DNA from: Geodermatophilaceae bacterium NBWT11
GTDB taxonomy: Bacteria; Actinomycetota; Actinomycetes; Mycobacteriales; Geodermatophilaceae
Assembly (NCBI GenBank): GCA_014218215.1
Contig: CP043652.1
Coordinates: 310,001-374,000 of the forward strand
Direction of reading: 5' to 3'
Length of the DNA: 64,000 nt
Both the position numbers and the translations under genes were made by a program. Positions 42,619 to 52,176 of this stretch are shown here, piece after piece. Within the stretch, counting starts at the first letter, position 1; every line of letters begins with the position of its first letter. The notes beneath the pieces were generated by a model that was not told where the DNA came from, did no database searches, and worked only from the letters and a program-made list of their open reading frames with translations.

Positions 42619-43644
42619 TCATCCCAGCCAGCGCTGCCAGCGGGAGAGCTCAGGGCCAGACCCCGGATCCCCACCCAGCGCGCGGGCAGCTTCGGCGACA
42701 TCGTCCGCGGTCAACGTCGTCACGTCGTCCCGGTCCAACGACTCCATGTCCCGGCTGTCGTCCCGGGCCAGCCGCAACGCCTGCCGGTTCAACGCCTGCT
42801 CAAACAAGGTCCTGGCGAACCGCGCGTTGCCGGTGTCCTCACCGGCACGCAAAGCCGCAAGGGTACGGCGGAGGGTGTCGAGGGCGCCGGGCTCGAGGAC
42901 GTACTCGTGCTGGGCCACGATGCTGACGAAGATCGCCTCCAGCTCGGCCGTCGAGTAGTCCGGGAACCGGACCTCACGGGCGAAGCGAGAGCGCAGGCCG
43001 GGGTTGGACAGCAGGAACGACTCCATCAGCCGCGGGTAGCCGGCGACGATCACCACCAGGCGGTGGCGGTGGTCCTCCATCCGCTTGAGCAGCACCTCGA
43101 TCGCCTCGGGCCCGAAGTCCTGCCGGCCGTCGCCCTCGGGGGCCATTGAGTAGGCCTCGTCGATGAACAGCACGCCGTCGAGGGCCGACTTGACCACCCG
43201 GTCGGTCTTGATCGCGGTCGAGCCGACGTGCTGGCCGACCAGCGCGGCCCGGTCCACCTCCACCAGGTGGCCCTTCTGCAGCAGGCCGACCGCCCGGTAC
43301 ATCTCGGCGAGCAGCCGGGCCACCGTGGTCTTGCCGGTGCCCGGGTTGCCCATGAACACCAGGTGCTGGGACGTCGCCGCCTCCGGCAGACCGTGCGCCT
43401 TCCGGCGCGCCTGCACCTGCAGGAACGCCACGAGCGCCTGCACCTGCTCCTTCACCTCGGCCAGACCGACGAGCGCGTCGAGGTCGGCCTGGATCACCGC
43501 GAGGGGACGGGCCGGCGCCGGCTTGGCGCCGAACAGGTCGCTCACCAGGTCGTCGACGCCCCGCCCGCCGGGCCGCGGGAGCTGCTCGCCCAGGCGGACC
43601 ACGGTCTCGCGGAGTTCATCGAGGGGCTTGCGACCGGAGGGCAT
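42619..43644 (-). CDS. AAA+ ATPase of the CbbX/SpoVK type
   Basis: A 341-residue protein. A short N-terminal region precedes [32 protein letters not shown], the CbbX/SpoVK linker. The AAA+ core has Walker [17 protein letters not shown] (about residues 97-112), Walker [13 protein letters not shown], sensor 1 [15 protein letters not shown] and the arginine finger NPGLRSRF. CbbX is a Rubisco activase and SpoVK and EccA act elsewhere; nothing here shows which substrate is remodelled. Its ATG shares a base with the UvrA-like gene's stop (TGATG), so they are coupled. It is the first native gene after the island and its C terminus appears intact. Confidence 0.85.
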   Translation of the reverse strand: MPSGRKPLDELRETVVRLGEQLPRPGGRGVDDLVSDLFGAKPAPARPLAVIQADLDALVGLAEVKEQVQALVAFLQVQARRKAHGLPEAATSQHLVFMGNPGTGKTTVARLLAEMYRAVGLLQKGHLVEVDRAALVGQHVGSTAIKTDRVVKSALDGVLFIDEAYSMAPEGDGRQDFGPEAIEVLLKRMEDHRHRLVVIVAGYPRLMESFLLSNPGLRSRFAREVRFPDYSTAELEAIFVSIVAQHEYVLEPGALDTLRRTLAALRAGEDTGNARFARTLFEQALNRQALRLARDDSRDMESLDRDDVTTLTADDVAEAARALGGDPGSGPELSRWQRWLG

Positions 43645-46013
43645 CAGCCGAATGTAGGCGCGCGGGGGGCGAGGAACCGGGCGGTGACGCTGCCCGAGGC
43701 GGCCACCTGCTCGGGCGTTCCGGCAGCCACCACCTGCCCGCCGGCGTCACCTCCACCAGGCCCCAGGTCGAGCACCCAGTCGGCGTCGGCGACGACGTCC
43801 ATGTCGTGCTCCACCAGCACCACCGTGTTGCCCGCGTCCACCAGTGACTGCAGCTGGCGCATCAAGACCTCGACGTCCGCCGGGTGCAGCCCGCTGGTCG
43901 GCTCGTCCAGCAGGTAGACCGTGTGCCCGCGCCGGGCCCGCTGCAGCTCGCTGGCCAGCTTGACTCGCTGAGCCTCACCGCCCGACAGCTCGGTCGCCGG
44001 CTGCCCCAGGCGCAGGTAGCCGAGGCCGACCTCCTGCAGCGCGCGCAGGCTGCGGGCGGCGGCGGGCACGGCGGCGAAGAACTCCTGCGCGGCCTCGACG
44101 GTCAGGTCGAGGACCTCGGCGATGGTCTTGCCGTCGACGGTCACCTCGAGGGTCTCGGCGTTGTACCGGGCCCCGTGGCAGGTCGGGCACGGCGCGTACG
44201 TGCCGGGCAGGAACAGCAGCTCGACGGTCACCGCGCCCTCCCCCTGGCACGTCGGGCAGCGGCCCTCGGCGACGTTGAAGGAGAACCGGCCCGCCGTCCA
44301 CCCCCTCGAACGGGCCTCGTCGGTGGCGGCGAACAGCGTCCGGACGGCGTCGAACAGGCCGGTGTAGGTGGCCAGGTTCGACCGCGGCGTCCGGCCGATC
44401 GGCTTCTGGTCCACCCGCACCAGGCGGTCGACGGCGTCGACGCCCTCGGCCCGGACGTCGGACTCCCCCGACAGGACCTCGGCCAGCACCTGGCTCACCA
44501 GCGTCGACTTCCCCGACCCGGACACCCCGGTGACCGCCGTCAGCACCCCCAGCGGGAACCGCACCTCGACGTCCCGCAGGTTGTGCCGGGTGACGCCGGA
44601 CAGGGTCAGCCACCGGGCCGGCTCTCGCCGCGGCCGAGCGACGGGCGCGCGGGGAGCCAGGAAGAGACGCGTCACCGACTCCTCGACGTCCGCCAGCCCG
44701 GCCACCGGACCGCTGTACAGCACCCGGCCGCCGTGCACGCCGGCGTGCGGGCCGACGTCGACGATCCAGTCCGCCCGCCGGGCCAGCGCCATGTCGTGCT
44801 CGATCACGAACAGCGAGTTGCCCGCGGCGGTGAGCTGGTCGAGCACGGTGAGCAGCTGCTCGGTGTCCGCCGGGTGCAGCCCGGCCGAGGGCTCGTCGAG
44901 CACGTAGACGACGCCGAACAACCCCGAGCGCAGCTGGGTGGCGATCCGCAGCCGCTGCAACTCCCCCGGCGACAGCGTCGGCGTCGTCCGGTTCAGCCCC
45001 AGGTAGCCCAGGCCGAGGTCGACGAGCACCTGGATGCGGTCGACCAGGTCGGCGACGATGCCCGCACCCACCTCGGGGAGTGAGACCGACAGCAGCACCG
45101 GGACCAGGTCGGTCATCGGGAGCGCGGTCAGCTCGGCGATGCTCCGCCCGGCGACCGTGACGGCGAGGGACTCCGGGCGCAGCCGGCTGCCACCGCACAC
45201 CGGGCACGGGTTGGTCTGCACGTACTGCAGCACCCGGCGGCGCAGCGTCGGGCTCTTGGTGTTCGCCAGCGTGTGCATGACGTAGGCCCGGGCGCCCTGG
45301 AAGCGGCCGGTGTAGTCGCGCTGGATCTGCCCGGGTCCGCGCACCGGGTGCACGGTGACCTCGGGCGTCTCGTCGGTGAACAGGATCCAGTCCCGCTCGT
45401 CGGCCGGCAGCTCCCGCCAGGGCCGGTCGATGTCGTGGCCGAGCTCGGTGAGGATGTCGCGCAGGTTCTTGCCGTGCCAGGCACCGGGCCACGCCGCGAC
45501 CGCGCCGTCCCGGATGCTCAGCGACGGGTCGGGCACCAGGGTCTGCTCGGTGACCTCGTAGACCGTGCCCAGCCCCGAGCACTCCGGGCAGGCGCCGGCG
45601 GCGGTGTTCGGCGAGAACGCGTCGGAGTCCAGCCGCCCCGCACCCGATGGGTACTCACCGGCACGGGAGAACAGCATCCGCAGCGAGTTCGACAGCGTCG
45701 TCACCGTGCCGACGGTCGACCGGCTGCTCGGCGTCCCCCGGCTCTGCTGCAGCGCCACCGCCGGCGGCAGCCCGGTGATCTCCTCGACCGTCGGGGCGCC
45801 CACCTGCTGGATCAGCCGTCGGGCGTACGGGGCCACCGACTCGAAGTACCGGCGCTGCGCCTCGGCGTAGATCGTGCCGAACGCCAGCGACGACTTCCCC
45901 GACCCCGACACCCCGGTGAACACCACGAGGGAGTCCCGCGGGACGGCGACGTCCACGTTCTGCAGGTTGTGCTCCCGGGCTCCCCGGACGCGGACGTACG
46001 GGTCGTCGGTCAT
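43644..46013 (-). CDS. class II UvrA-like ABC ATPase (UvrA2/DrrC type)
   Basis: A 789-residue protein, shorter than UvrA (about 940). The first half has [26 protein letters not shown], zinc knuckles CPECSGLG and CPVCGGSRL, and signature [15 protein letters not shown]. The second has [32 protein letters not shown] and [15 protein letters not shown] with [15 protein letters not shown]. The UvrB-interaction and insertion regions are reduced, as in UvrA2 and drug-resistance UvrA homologues such as DrrC, which bind DNA and relieve intercalating-drug damage. It is therefore more likely a stress or resistance paralogue than the housekeeping excinuclease. It overlaps the AAA+ gene start by one base. 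Confidence 0.9.
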   Translation of the reverse strand: MTDDPYVRVRGAREHNLQNVDVAVPRDSLVVFTGVSGSGKSSLAFGTIYAEAQRRYFESVAPYARRLIQQVGAPTVEEITGLPPAVALQQSRGTPSSRSTVGTVTTLSNSLRMLFSRAGEYPSGAGRLDSDAFSPNTAAGACPECSGLGTVYEVTEQTLVPDPSLSIRDGAVAAWPGAWHGKNLRDILTELGHDIDRPWRELPADERDWILFTDETPEVTVHPVRGPGQIQRDYTGRFQGARAYVMHTLANTKSPTLRRRVLQYVQTNPCPVCGGSRLRPESLAVTVAGRSIAELTALPMTDLVPVLLSVSLPEVGAGIVADLVDRIQVLVDLGLGYLGLNRTTPTLSPGELQRLRIATQLRSGLFGVVYVLDEPSAGLHPADTEQLLTVLDQLTAAGNSLFVIEHDMALARRADWIVDVGPHAGVHGGRVLYSGPVAGLADVEESVTRLFLAPRAPVARPRREPARWLTLSGVTRHNLRDVEVRFPLGVLTAVTGVSGSGKSTLVSQVLAEVLSGESDVRAEGVDAVDRLVRVDQKPIGRTPRSNLATYTGLFDAVRTLFAATDEARSRGWTAGRFSFNVAEGRCPTCQGEGAVTVELLFLPGTYAPCPTCHGARYNAETLEVTVDGKTIAEVLDLTVEAAQEFFAAVPAAARSLRALQEVGLGYLRLGQPATELSGGEAQRVKLASELQRARRGHTVYLLDEPTSGLHPADVEVLMRQLQSLVDAGNTVVLVEHDMDVVADADWVLDLGPGGGDAGGQVVAAGTPEQVAASGSVTARFLAPRAPTFG

Positions 46014-46056
46014 CGGGCCAGCGTCCCCTGCGGCGGGAAACCGAGGCCGGGCGGGC

Positions 46057-47394
46057 TCAGCTGACCGCGAGCAGCCGCAGGTCGCGGGCGTACACGCCGG
46101 CGCCGCGGCGCACCGGGACGACGACCGGCAGGACGTCGGTCCACGCCGGACGACGCAGCGCCGGCATCCGCACCGTCGCGCCGTCCAGCGTCAGGGTCAG
46201 CACGGCGGCCACCACCGCGAGCAGCGCCACCGTGCCCAGTGCGACGGGCAGCCCGGCGGTCGAGGCCAGGAAGCCGATCGCCGGCGGCCCGCCCAGCAGG
46301 CCGGTGTAGCCCACCGTCGTGGCCAGCGCGATGCCCGAGGCGCCACCGAGCGCACCAGCGCGGGCGATGGCCAGCGGGAACACGTTGGCCAGGCCCAGCC
46401 CGACCAGGCCGAAGCCGGCCAGGGCCACCGGCACCGACGACGGCACGACCACCAGCAGCGCACCCACCGCGGCCAGCAGCGAGCCACCGACCAGCAGCCG
46501 GCGCTCCCCGAACCGGGTCACCAGCTGCCCGCCGGCCAGCCGCCCGCAGGCCATGGTGAGCGCGAAGCCGGCGTACCCGGCGGCGCCCAGCAGGGAGGAG
46601 GCGCCGAGGTCCTCGCGCAGGTGCAGGGCACCCCAGTCGGTCAACGCGCCCTCGCCGTAGGCGGTCGCCCCGGCGATCGCGCCGAGCACCACGAGCGCTG
46701 CGGTGGGCCGGGCCGCGGACGATGAGGAACGACGGACCACGGGCTCCCGGGCGACGGCCGGGTCGCCGTCCGCACCGACCAGCACCGGCACCACCCAGGC
46801 GGTGACCAGCAGGCCCAGTCCGGCGACGACGACGAAGTGCGGCAGCACGTCCAGGTGGGCCGCGGCGAGGCCGCCGACCAGGGCGCCGCCGAGGCCGCCG
46901 AAGCTGAACGCGGCATGCATGCCGGACAGCAGCGGGCGCCGGGCCCGGCCCTCGACCTGCACGCCGACGGAGTTGGCGGCCACGTTGACCATGCCGGTCA
47001 CCGCGCCGAACGCCAGCAGTGCCGCGCACAGCTGGGGCACCGAGGTGGCCAGGCCGGGCAGCACCGCGCCGACGCACAGCGCGACGGCGGCCAGTGAGGC
47101 GACGAGGCCGGCGCCGAGCCGGGCGGCCAGTGCGCCGGTCACGGCCATCACGGCCAGCGCGCCGAGGGACAGGCAGAGCAGGGCCAGGCCGAGCGTGCTG
47201 TGGTCGGCGCCGACCTGCGCGCTGACCCCGGGCACCCGGGCGGCCCAGGAGCCGAAGACGAAGCCGTCGAGGGCGAACAGTGCGCAGACGGCGGTGCGCA
47301 GCCGGCCCAGGGAGGGCAGCGGCGCGCGGCTGGCAGCGGTGCGGACGAGACCGGCGACCGGCTCGCGGGCACGCAGGAAGAAGGGTGCAGACAC
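46057..47394 (-). CDS. major facilitator superfamily transporter (YbjJ-like)
   Basis: A 445-residue, twelve-helix protein. FALDGFVFGSWAARVPGVSAQVGADHSTLGLALLCLSLGALAVM at the start and MVNVAANSVGVQVEGRARRPLLSGMHAAFSFGGLGGALVGG in the middle are typical of the YbjJ/fucose-permease-like MFS branch. The substrate is unknown. The GTG at 47394 has GAGG 6 nt upstream and precedes a short basic cytoplasmic leader; the longer upstream frame is Pro/Arg-rich shadow. It lies 43 bp downstream of the UvrA-like start, so it is read toward it on the same strand. Confidence 0.82.
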   Translation of the reverse strand: MSAPFFLRAREPVAGLVRTAASRAPLPSLGRLRTAVCALFALDGFVFGSWAARVPGVSAQVGADHSTLGLALLCLSLGALAVMAVTGALAARLGAGLVASLAAVALCVGAVLPGLATSVPQLCAALLAFGAVTGMVNVAANSVGVQVEGRARRPLLSGMHAAFSFGGLGGALVGGLAAAHLDVLPHFVVVAGLGLLVTAWVVPVLVGADGDPAVAREPVVRRSSSSAARPTAALVVLGAIAGATAYGEGALTDWGALHLREDLGASSLLGAAGYAGFALTMACGRLAGGQLVTRFGERRLLVGGSLLAAVGALLVVVPSSVPVALAGFGLVGLGLANVFPLAIARAGALGGASGIALATTVGYTGLLGGPPAIGFLASTAGLPVALGTVALLAVVAAVLTLTLDGATVRMPALRRPAWTDVLPVVVPVRRGAGVYARDLRLLAVS

Positions 47395-47581
47395 GGGGGA
47401 CCTCGCTGGAGAGTGGGGGCGCGGGTGGCGGAAGGTGGGCACACGACCTCGGGCGCAGATCCCCACGGTGCCAGCCGAGACCGGCGAAAGCTCCTGAAAC
47501 GCCCAGGTGGGAGCCGTGATGGTCCGCACGTGAGCCGGGCCACCGGTTGCCGCCCCCACCCGGGGGCCGCAGGGTCAGGCC

Positions 47582-48532
47582 ATGACCGGGTCCTTCTCAC
47601 GGGGGTTGGCCGCTGGCGCGGCCGGCACCACCGTCCTCAATGCCGTCACCTACCTCGACATGGCCGTCCGCGGCCGCGATGCCAGCTCCACGCCCGACAA
47701 GACCGTCGACGCGATCGCCGACGCCGCCGGGACGAAGGTCCCCGGCAGGCGGGGCGAGCGGGACAACCGCCGCACCGCCCTCGGCGCCCTCAGCGGCATC
47801 GGCAACGGCGTCGCCGTGGGCGTGCTCGCCAGCCTGGCCCGAGCCGCGGGCGTCCGGCTGCCCAGCGCCGTCGGCGCCGTGGCCACCGGGGCCGCCGCGA
47901 TGGCGCTCACCGACGGCGCCACCGCCGCCCTCGGCGTCGACGACCCCCGCCAGTGGTCCTCCCGCGACTGGGTCTCCGACGCCCTCCCCCACCTGGCCTA
48001 CGGCGCTGCCGTGCAGGCCGTGGTCGAGGCGATCCCGACCCCGAAGGAGTTCCCGAAGAAGGCGGCCGGTGCCGGGCTCACCGTCCGGTCGGCGCTGCTC
48101 GGCGTCGCCACCGGCTGCCGCAGCTCGCTCGGGCTGTCGGCCCCTGCGCTGACCAATCCCGAGGGCGGCGCGCTGCGCAAGGTCGGCGCGCTGGGCGCGA
48201 TCGGCGCCGAGGTCTACGCCGACAAGCTCGAGGGCACCCCGGCGCGCACCAGCGCCCAGGGCCTGCCCCTGCGCTTCGCCTCGGCGGCCGGTGGCGCCGG
48301 TGCGCTGGCCGCCCGCGAGGACGCCAACGCCGCACTGCCGATCCTGGCCGGCATGGCCGGGGCGGCCGCCGGTTCCTGGGGTGGGCTGGGCTGGCGCACC
48401 TGGGCCTCGAAGCGGGTGCCGGACTGGCAGGCCGCGGTGATCGAGGACGGCGTCGCCCTCGTCCTGGCCCTCGTCGCGACCCTGCCCAACCGCAAGCCCG
48501 CCCCGCAGCGGATCACGCTCACCGCGGTCTAG
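47582..48532 (+). CDS. DUF4126-like membrane protein
   Basis: A 316-residue protein. Residues 1-190 are Ala/Gly-rich with several moderately hydrophobic segments (GLAAGAAGTTVLNAVTYLDMA, AVGAVATGAAAMALTDGATAAL). The C-terminal half resembles DUF4126: GAEVYADKLEGTPARTSAQGLPLRFASAAGGAGALAA, then SWGGLGWRTWASKRVPDWQAAVIEDGVALVLAL. The function is unknown. ATG at 47582 follows CAGGGT (47570-47575) by 6 nt, consistent with a leaderless message. It is divergent from the MFS gene and overlaps the convergent NYN gene stop by 4 bp. Confidence 0.65.
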   Translation: MTGSFSRGLAAGAAGTTVLNAVTYLDMAVRGRDASSTPDKTVDAIADAAGTKVPGRRGERDNRRTALGALSGIGNGVAVGVLASLARAAGVRLPSAVGAVATGAAAMALTDGATAALGVDDPRQWSSRDWVSDALPHLAYGAAVQAVVEAIPTPKEFPKKAAGAGLTVRSALLGVATGCRSSLGLSAPALTNPEGGALRKVGALGAIGAEVYADKLEGTPARTSAQGLPLRFASAAGGAGALAAREDANAALPILAGMAGAAAGSWGGLGWRTWASKRVPDWQAAVIEDGVALVLALVATLPNRKPAPQRITLTAV

Positions 48533-48870
48533 TCCGGCAGCTCCCCGAGCAGCCAGCCGGGCCCGGCCACCCGCACCCCCGCGGGCAGCCGGGCCCGGAG
48601 ACCGCGATCGGCGGTCACCACCAGCACGTCGTCACCGAGCTCACCGCACGCGGACACCAGGGCGTCGTCCCCGCTGCCGGGTGCGCGCACCAGCCGCGCC
48701 CCGTCGACCTCGGGCACGTCCCGGGCCGCGCCCTCGACCACCGCCACCACCGTGCACGGCAGGGCGGCCAGCCGGGTCAGCAGCCGCGACGTCGCACCGG
48801 CACGGTCCCGCCACCAGCCGTCCGGCCGGGAGCCGACGACGTTGGCGACGTCGACCAGCAGGACGGTCAG
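48529..48870 (-). CDS. NYN/PIN-like RNase-fold protein with a probable CTG start
   Basis: A 113-residue protein not found by standard start codons. Translating upstream of the first GTG gives LTVLLVDVANVVGSRPDGWWRDRAGAT, whose VDxANVVGS motif is the NYN-domain active-site strand. Later VRAPGSGDDALVSACGEL and DDVLVVTADRGLRARL supply the second and third acidic clusters. This is the fold of small metal-dependent RNases. No ATG, GTG or TTG exists before this strand. CTG at 48870 overlaps the upstream gene's stop as CTGA, exactly like the GTGA/ATGA overlaps elsewhere here, with GAGGGG about 9 nt before. A CTG start is therefore inferred; the alternative is a truncated 73-residue product lacking the first catalytic Asp. 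Confidence 0.7.
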   Translation of the reverse strand: MTVLLVDVANVVGSRPDGWWRDRAGATSRLLTRLAALPCTVVAVVEGAARDVPEVDGARLVRAPGSGDDALVSACGELGDDVLVVTADRGLRARLPAGVRVAGPGWLLGELPD

Positions 48871-49805
48871 CCGCGGGACCCCTCGCGCCAGTAGCCCATG
48901 AACGCCACCGCCTCGCGGGGGACGTTGAGGTCGCGGACCAGGTGCCGGCGCAGCTTCTTGACCACCCCGGCCTCACCGGCCAGCCAGGCGTAACAGCGGG
49001 TGTGGGCGCCGGCCTCGGGCACCTCCCAGAGGATGCCGTCGGTCAGGTCGACGTCGTCGGGGTCGACCCCGGGCGTCGAGCGGGCGATGCCCAGCTCGCA
49101 GAGCGCGGTGTGCACCGCGATGCCGAGCTGCTCGCCGCGCGGGCGGGAACCCCGGGCCAGCCAGCGCACGTCGGCCCCCGCCGGCAGGTGCAGCGGCAGG
49201 AAGTCCCCCGCCTCGGGCACCTCGAGCACGGCGACGACCCGCGGCCCGGGCTCCAGCGACTCCAGGATGCCGGCGATGGCAGGCACCGCGGTCTCGTCGC
49301 CGGCCAGGAAGAGGGTGTCGGCCTCGATCGGCGGGGTCCACTCCACACCCCAGCCGCGGCCGGTGCCCGGGCGGTCGGGGCCCAACAGCACGATCTCCGA
49401 GCCGGGGATGGCGCTCGCGGCCCAGGTGGCGGCCGGGCCGGCGTGCGCGTCGGGGGTGCCGTCCTCGGCGATGCCGTGCAGGACGACGTCGACGTCGAGC
49501 TCGGCGACCTCGGGCCGGAACGCCCGCGCGGTGTAGGTGCGCAGGTGCGGCCGGGTCTCCTCGGGCATCGCGCAGTACCGGACGTACCAGTCGGGCCCGG
49601 CGGCAGCGAGCAGGTCGCCGACCGACTCCCCGCCGTTGGGCAGGATCAGCTTGAAGCGCTGGTCGTCGCCGGCGAAGCCGAAGTCGGCCATCTCCGGACC
49701 GGTCAGGGTGACCCGCAGGAAGCTCGGGGACAGCCGTTCGGTGCGCGCCACGGAGGCGGTGAAGAAGCGGTAGACCGGCTGCAGGGTCTCGACGGTGCTG
49801 GTCAC
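48867..49805 (-). CDS. siderophore-interacting protein (FAD-dependent ferric-siderophore reductase)
   Basis: A 312-residue protein. An FAD-binding barrel holds RVTLTGPEMADF, RFKLILP and TRPHLRTYTARAF (the RxYTxR flavin motif), followed by DVVLHGIAEDGTPDAHAGPAATWA and a C-terminal NAD(P)H domain with LFLAGDETAVPAIAGILESL and YAWLAGEAGVVKKLRRHL. It belongs to the SIP/ViuB family, which releases iron by reducing ferric siderophores in the cytoplasm. GTG at 49805 has GGGAG 6 nt upstream; ATG at 49841 would add twelve residues. A DtxR/IdeR-type iron box lies 39-57 bp upstream, shared with the divergent binding protein. Confidence 0.9.
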   Translation of the reverse strand: MTSTVETLQPVYRFFTASVARTERLSPSFLRVTLTGPEMADFGFAGDDQRFKLILPNGGESVGDLLAAAGPDWYVRYCAMPEETRPHLRTYTARAFRPEVAELDVDVVLHGIAEDGTPDAHAGPAATWAASAIPGSEIVLLGPDRPGTGRGWGVEWTPPIEADTLFLAGDETAVPAIAGILESLEPGPRVVAVLEVPEAGDFLPLHLPAGADVRWLARGSRPRGEQLGIAVHTALCELGIARSTPGVDPDDVDLTDGILWEVPEAGAHTRCYAWLAGEAGVVKKLRRHLVRDLNVPREAVAFMGYWREGSRG

Positions 49806-49843
49806 GCGGGCTCCCGGGGTCGATGTGCCTGTCCGTTCCAAAG

Positions 49844-49862
49844 TGAGGTTAGCCTAACCAGC
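49844..49862. promoter_or_regulatory. DtxR/IdeR iron box
   Basis: TGAGGTTAGCCTAACCAGC matches 15 of 19 bases of the actinobacterial consensus TTAGGTTAGGCTAACCTAA, with the GGTTAGnCTAACC core intact. It sits between the divergent siderophore reductase and siderophore-binding protein, so both should be repressed by iron-loaded IdeR/DmdR. Confidence 0.85.
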
Positions 49863-49901
49863 CATCGCGGGGAACCACCCCGTCCCACCTCGGGAGCGCA
49901 C

Positions 49902-50900
49902 GTGCGCAGCACCCCTCGCCGCCTGCTCGGCGGCATCCTGGCCACCGGCCTCACCCTCGCGGTCGCCGGCTGCGGCAGCAGTGACGACGGCGCGCCCGCG
50001 GCCGCGGCCGACGCGGGCTGGGAGTTCACCGACGACCGGGGCGTCACCGTCACCCTCGACGAGGCCCCCGACCGGGTCGCCGGCATCAACGACGTCGTGA
50101 GTTCGCTGTGGAACTACGGCATCGCGCCGGTCGCCACCTTCGGCCAGACCTCGGCCGCCGACGACGTCTCCTTCGCCGACCGGGACCTGTCCGACGTGGA
50201 GATCGCCGGCACCACCTACGGCGAGATCGACCTCGAGGCCCTGGCCGCCGCCGACCCCGACGTCATCGTCACCTCGGTCTACCCGACCGACACCGAGGGC
50301 ACCCTGGACCTCGAGCAGCCGCTGTACGGCATCGCCTCGATGGAGCAGCAGGAGCAGCTCGAGGCCATCGCCCCGATCGTGGCCATCGCCTGGTCCGGCT
50401 CGGCCGCCGACGTCATCGAGCGCACTGCCGACCTCGCCGTCTCCCTCGGCGCCGACGAGGGCGAGATCGCCGACCTGCGCGCCGACTACGACGACGCTGC
50501 CGCGGCGCTCACCGAGGCCGCGGCCGGCGGGGTCACCGTCCTCCCGGTCGCCGCCTACGCGGGCGAGGGCTTCTACATGGCCAAGGCCGCCGACGACCCC
50601 TCGCTGCGGCTCTACTCCGACCTGGGCGTGCAGTTCGTCGACCCGGGCGGCTCCGAGTACTACTGGCAGACCGCCGGCTGGGAGTCCATCACCGACTACC
50701 CGAGTGACGTGCTGCTCTACAGCCTGCGCGGGGCGATGACCCCGGAGGAGATGGCCACCCAGCCGACCTACGGGCTGCTGCCCGCGGTGCAGGCCGACCA
50801 GGTGCACCCGTGGGAGTACCAGGGCATGGACTACCCGGCCCAGGCCGGTTACATGGAGCGCCTCGCCGGCTGGCTGACCGACAGCCAGAAGGTCACCTGA
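49902..50900 (+). CDS. iron-siderophore ABC transporter substrate-binding lipoprotein
   Basis: A 332-residue protein. A type II signal peptide with an Arg-rich start and lipobox LAVAGC puts the lipidated Cys at residue 24. A periplasmic-binding-protein fold follows (GVTVTLDEAPDRVAGINDVVSSLWNYGI, then EIDLEALAAADPDVIVTSVYP and EQQEQLEAIAPIVAI, the typical FepB/FhuD-like wording). It would capture ferric siderophore outside the membrane. GTG at 49902 has GGGAG 6 nt upstream. The permease and ATPase partners are not in this window. The iron box at 49844 predicts derepression under iron limitation. Confidence 0.9.
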   Translation: MRSTPRRLLGGILATGLTLAVAGCGSSDDGAPAAAADAGWEFTDDRGVTVTLDEAPDRVAGINDVVSSLWNYGIAPVATFGQTSAADDVSFADRDLSDVEIAGTTYGEIDLEALAAADPDVIVTSVYPTDTEGTLDLEQPLYGIASMEQQEQLEAIAPIVAIAWSGSAADVIERTADLAVSLGADEGEIADLRADYDDAAAALTEAAAGGVTVLPVAAYAGEGFYMAKAADDPSLRLYSDLGVQFVDPGGSEYYWQTAGWESITDYPSDVLLYSLRGAMTPEEMATQPTYGLLPAVQADQVHPWEYQGMDYPAQAGYMERLAGWLTDSQKVT

Positions 50901-50947
50901 CCCGCGGGGGTGAGGCACGCCGGTCGAGCACGCGGGACCATCGCGGC

Positions 50948-51781
50948 ATGGACGACGGCCTCACCCCCGACCAGGTCGCCACCTTCGAACGCGACGGAGC
51001 CGTGCTGGTGGAGGGCGCCTTCCCGGCCGTCCTCGCCGAGCGCGGACGACGGCTGCTGTGGCGCGACCTGCAGGCCCGCCACCCCGGCCTGGACCCCACC
51101 GACCGCAGCACCTGGACCGACCCGGTGCTGCGGCTGGACTGGTCCGCCGAGCCGCCCTTCGTCGCCGCGGGCAACACCACCCGGCTGCACACCGCCTTCG
51201 ACCAGCTCGCCGGCGAGGGCCGCTGGAGCGCGCCGTTCGGCCTGGGCTCCTGGCCGGTGCGCTTCCCGCAGCCCGACCGCGACCGCGACCCCGGTGACGC
51301 CGGCTGGCACATCGAGGGCGGCTTCGCCCCGGACGACCCGGCCCGGGCCGCCGAGGGCTGGTGGACCAACCTGGCCTGCCGCGGCCGGGCGCTGCTGATG
51401 CTCTTCCTGTTCTCCGACGTCGGGCCGGACGACGCCCCCACCCGGGTGCGGTTGGGCTCGCACCGCGACGTGCCGCCCCTGCTGGTCGACGCCGGGGACG
51501 ACGGCCGCTCGGTGATGGACGTGTCGCCGGACGCCGAGGCCGCCAGCCGACACCGGGAGGTGGCCCTGGCGACCGGTCGCGCCGGCGACGTGTGGCTCGT
51601 CCACCCGTTCCTGGTGCACGCCGCCCAGCCGCACCGCGGCGGACCCGACGCCCCGGCCCGGTTCATGGCCCAACCACCGCTGTCGGCCACCGGGCTGCTC
51701 GACCTCTCCCCCGCCGCCGGCCGGGCCACCCCGCCCACGCCGGTCGAGCGACCGGTGCTGGAGGCCCTTGGCCGCGGGTGA
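50948..51781 (+). CDS. phytanoyl-CoA dioxygenase (PhyH) family protein
   Basis: A 277-residue Fe(II)/2-oxoglutarate-type fold. LTPDQVATFERDGAVLVEGAFP is the PhyH N terminus. GWHIEGGF supplies the HxE/D metal ligands, and DVWLVHPFLVHAAQPHRGGPDAPARFM the distal His and the Arg that binds 2-oxoglutarate. An HxE instead of the usual HxD is unusual and should be verified. The substrate is unknown. ATG at 50948 follows GACCAT (50936-50941) by 6 nt. It lies 47 bp after the siderophore-binding protein, so it may also depend on iron supply, but no regulatory site shows this. Confidence 0.78.
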   Translation: MDDGLTPDQVATFERDGAVLVEGAFPAVLAERGRRLLWRDLQARHPGLDPTDRSTWTDPVLRLDWSAEPPFVAAGNTTRLHTAFDQLAGEGRWSAPFGLGSWPVRFPQPDRDRDPGDAGWHIEGGFAPDDPARAAEGWWTNLACRGRALLMLFLFSDVGPDDAPTRVRLGSHRDVPPLLVDAGDDGRSVMDVSPDAEAASRHREVALATGRAGDVWLVHPFLVHAAQPHRGGPDAPARFMAQPPLSATGLLDLSPAAGRATPPTPVERPVLEALGRG

Positions 51782-51918
51782 ACCGATCCGGCGCCCGGGC
51801 CCGAACCCCGGGCAGCCGTGGGCCTGGCTCACGGTGGGACCTCTGTGGGGGGTCCGACGTCGGCGGCCGGGAGGTCTCTCCCCCGGCCGTCGACGTCCCA
51901 CCGCTCAGCTGCGGTGGA

Positions 51919-52176
51919 TCAGCCGTTCCCGTGCCGGGCCAGTGCCGCCCGGCGACCGGCCGTCTCGGCCCGGCCGCGCGCCGACTGCGGGCGACGGTCG
52001 GAGCGGTCGCGCTCGGACCGGGCGTGCCGGCCCTCGTACGCCTCGGCGGCGAGCTGGCGCGCGGCGACGACCGAGGCCGGCTCGTCCCGGCCCACCACCC
52101 GTCCGCTCACGTGCCACCCCCACCCGTCCGGTTCCACCCGCTGCAGTTCCGTGACGTCACGGTATCGCCTGATCAC
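51919..52176 (-). CDS. small hypothetical protein downstream of vsr-like gene
   Basis: An 85-residue protein. The first 50 residues look ordered (VTELQRVEPDGWGWHVSGRVVGRDEPASVVAARQLAAEAYEGRHAR), while the rest is Arg-rich and probably disordered. I do not recognise a family. The GTG start at 52176 lies inside the last 20 bp of the vsr-like gene, so the two are likely co-translated. Confidence is limited because the region is very GC-rich and other frames are also open. Confidence 0.4.
   Translation of the reverse strand: MIRRYRDVTELQRVEPDGWGWHVSGRVVGRDEPASVVAARQLAAEAYEGRHARSERDRSDRRPQSARGRAETAGRRAALARHGNG

Noticed and set aside
42619-46013. AAA+ and UvrA-like genes as partners of the GHKL protein in one defence system
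   Set aside because: Their base composition and codon use match the host, they form their own overlapping unit, and the island edge separates them from the GHKL gene.
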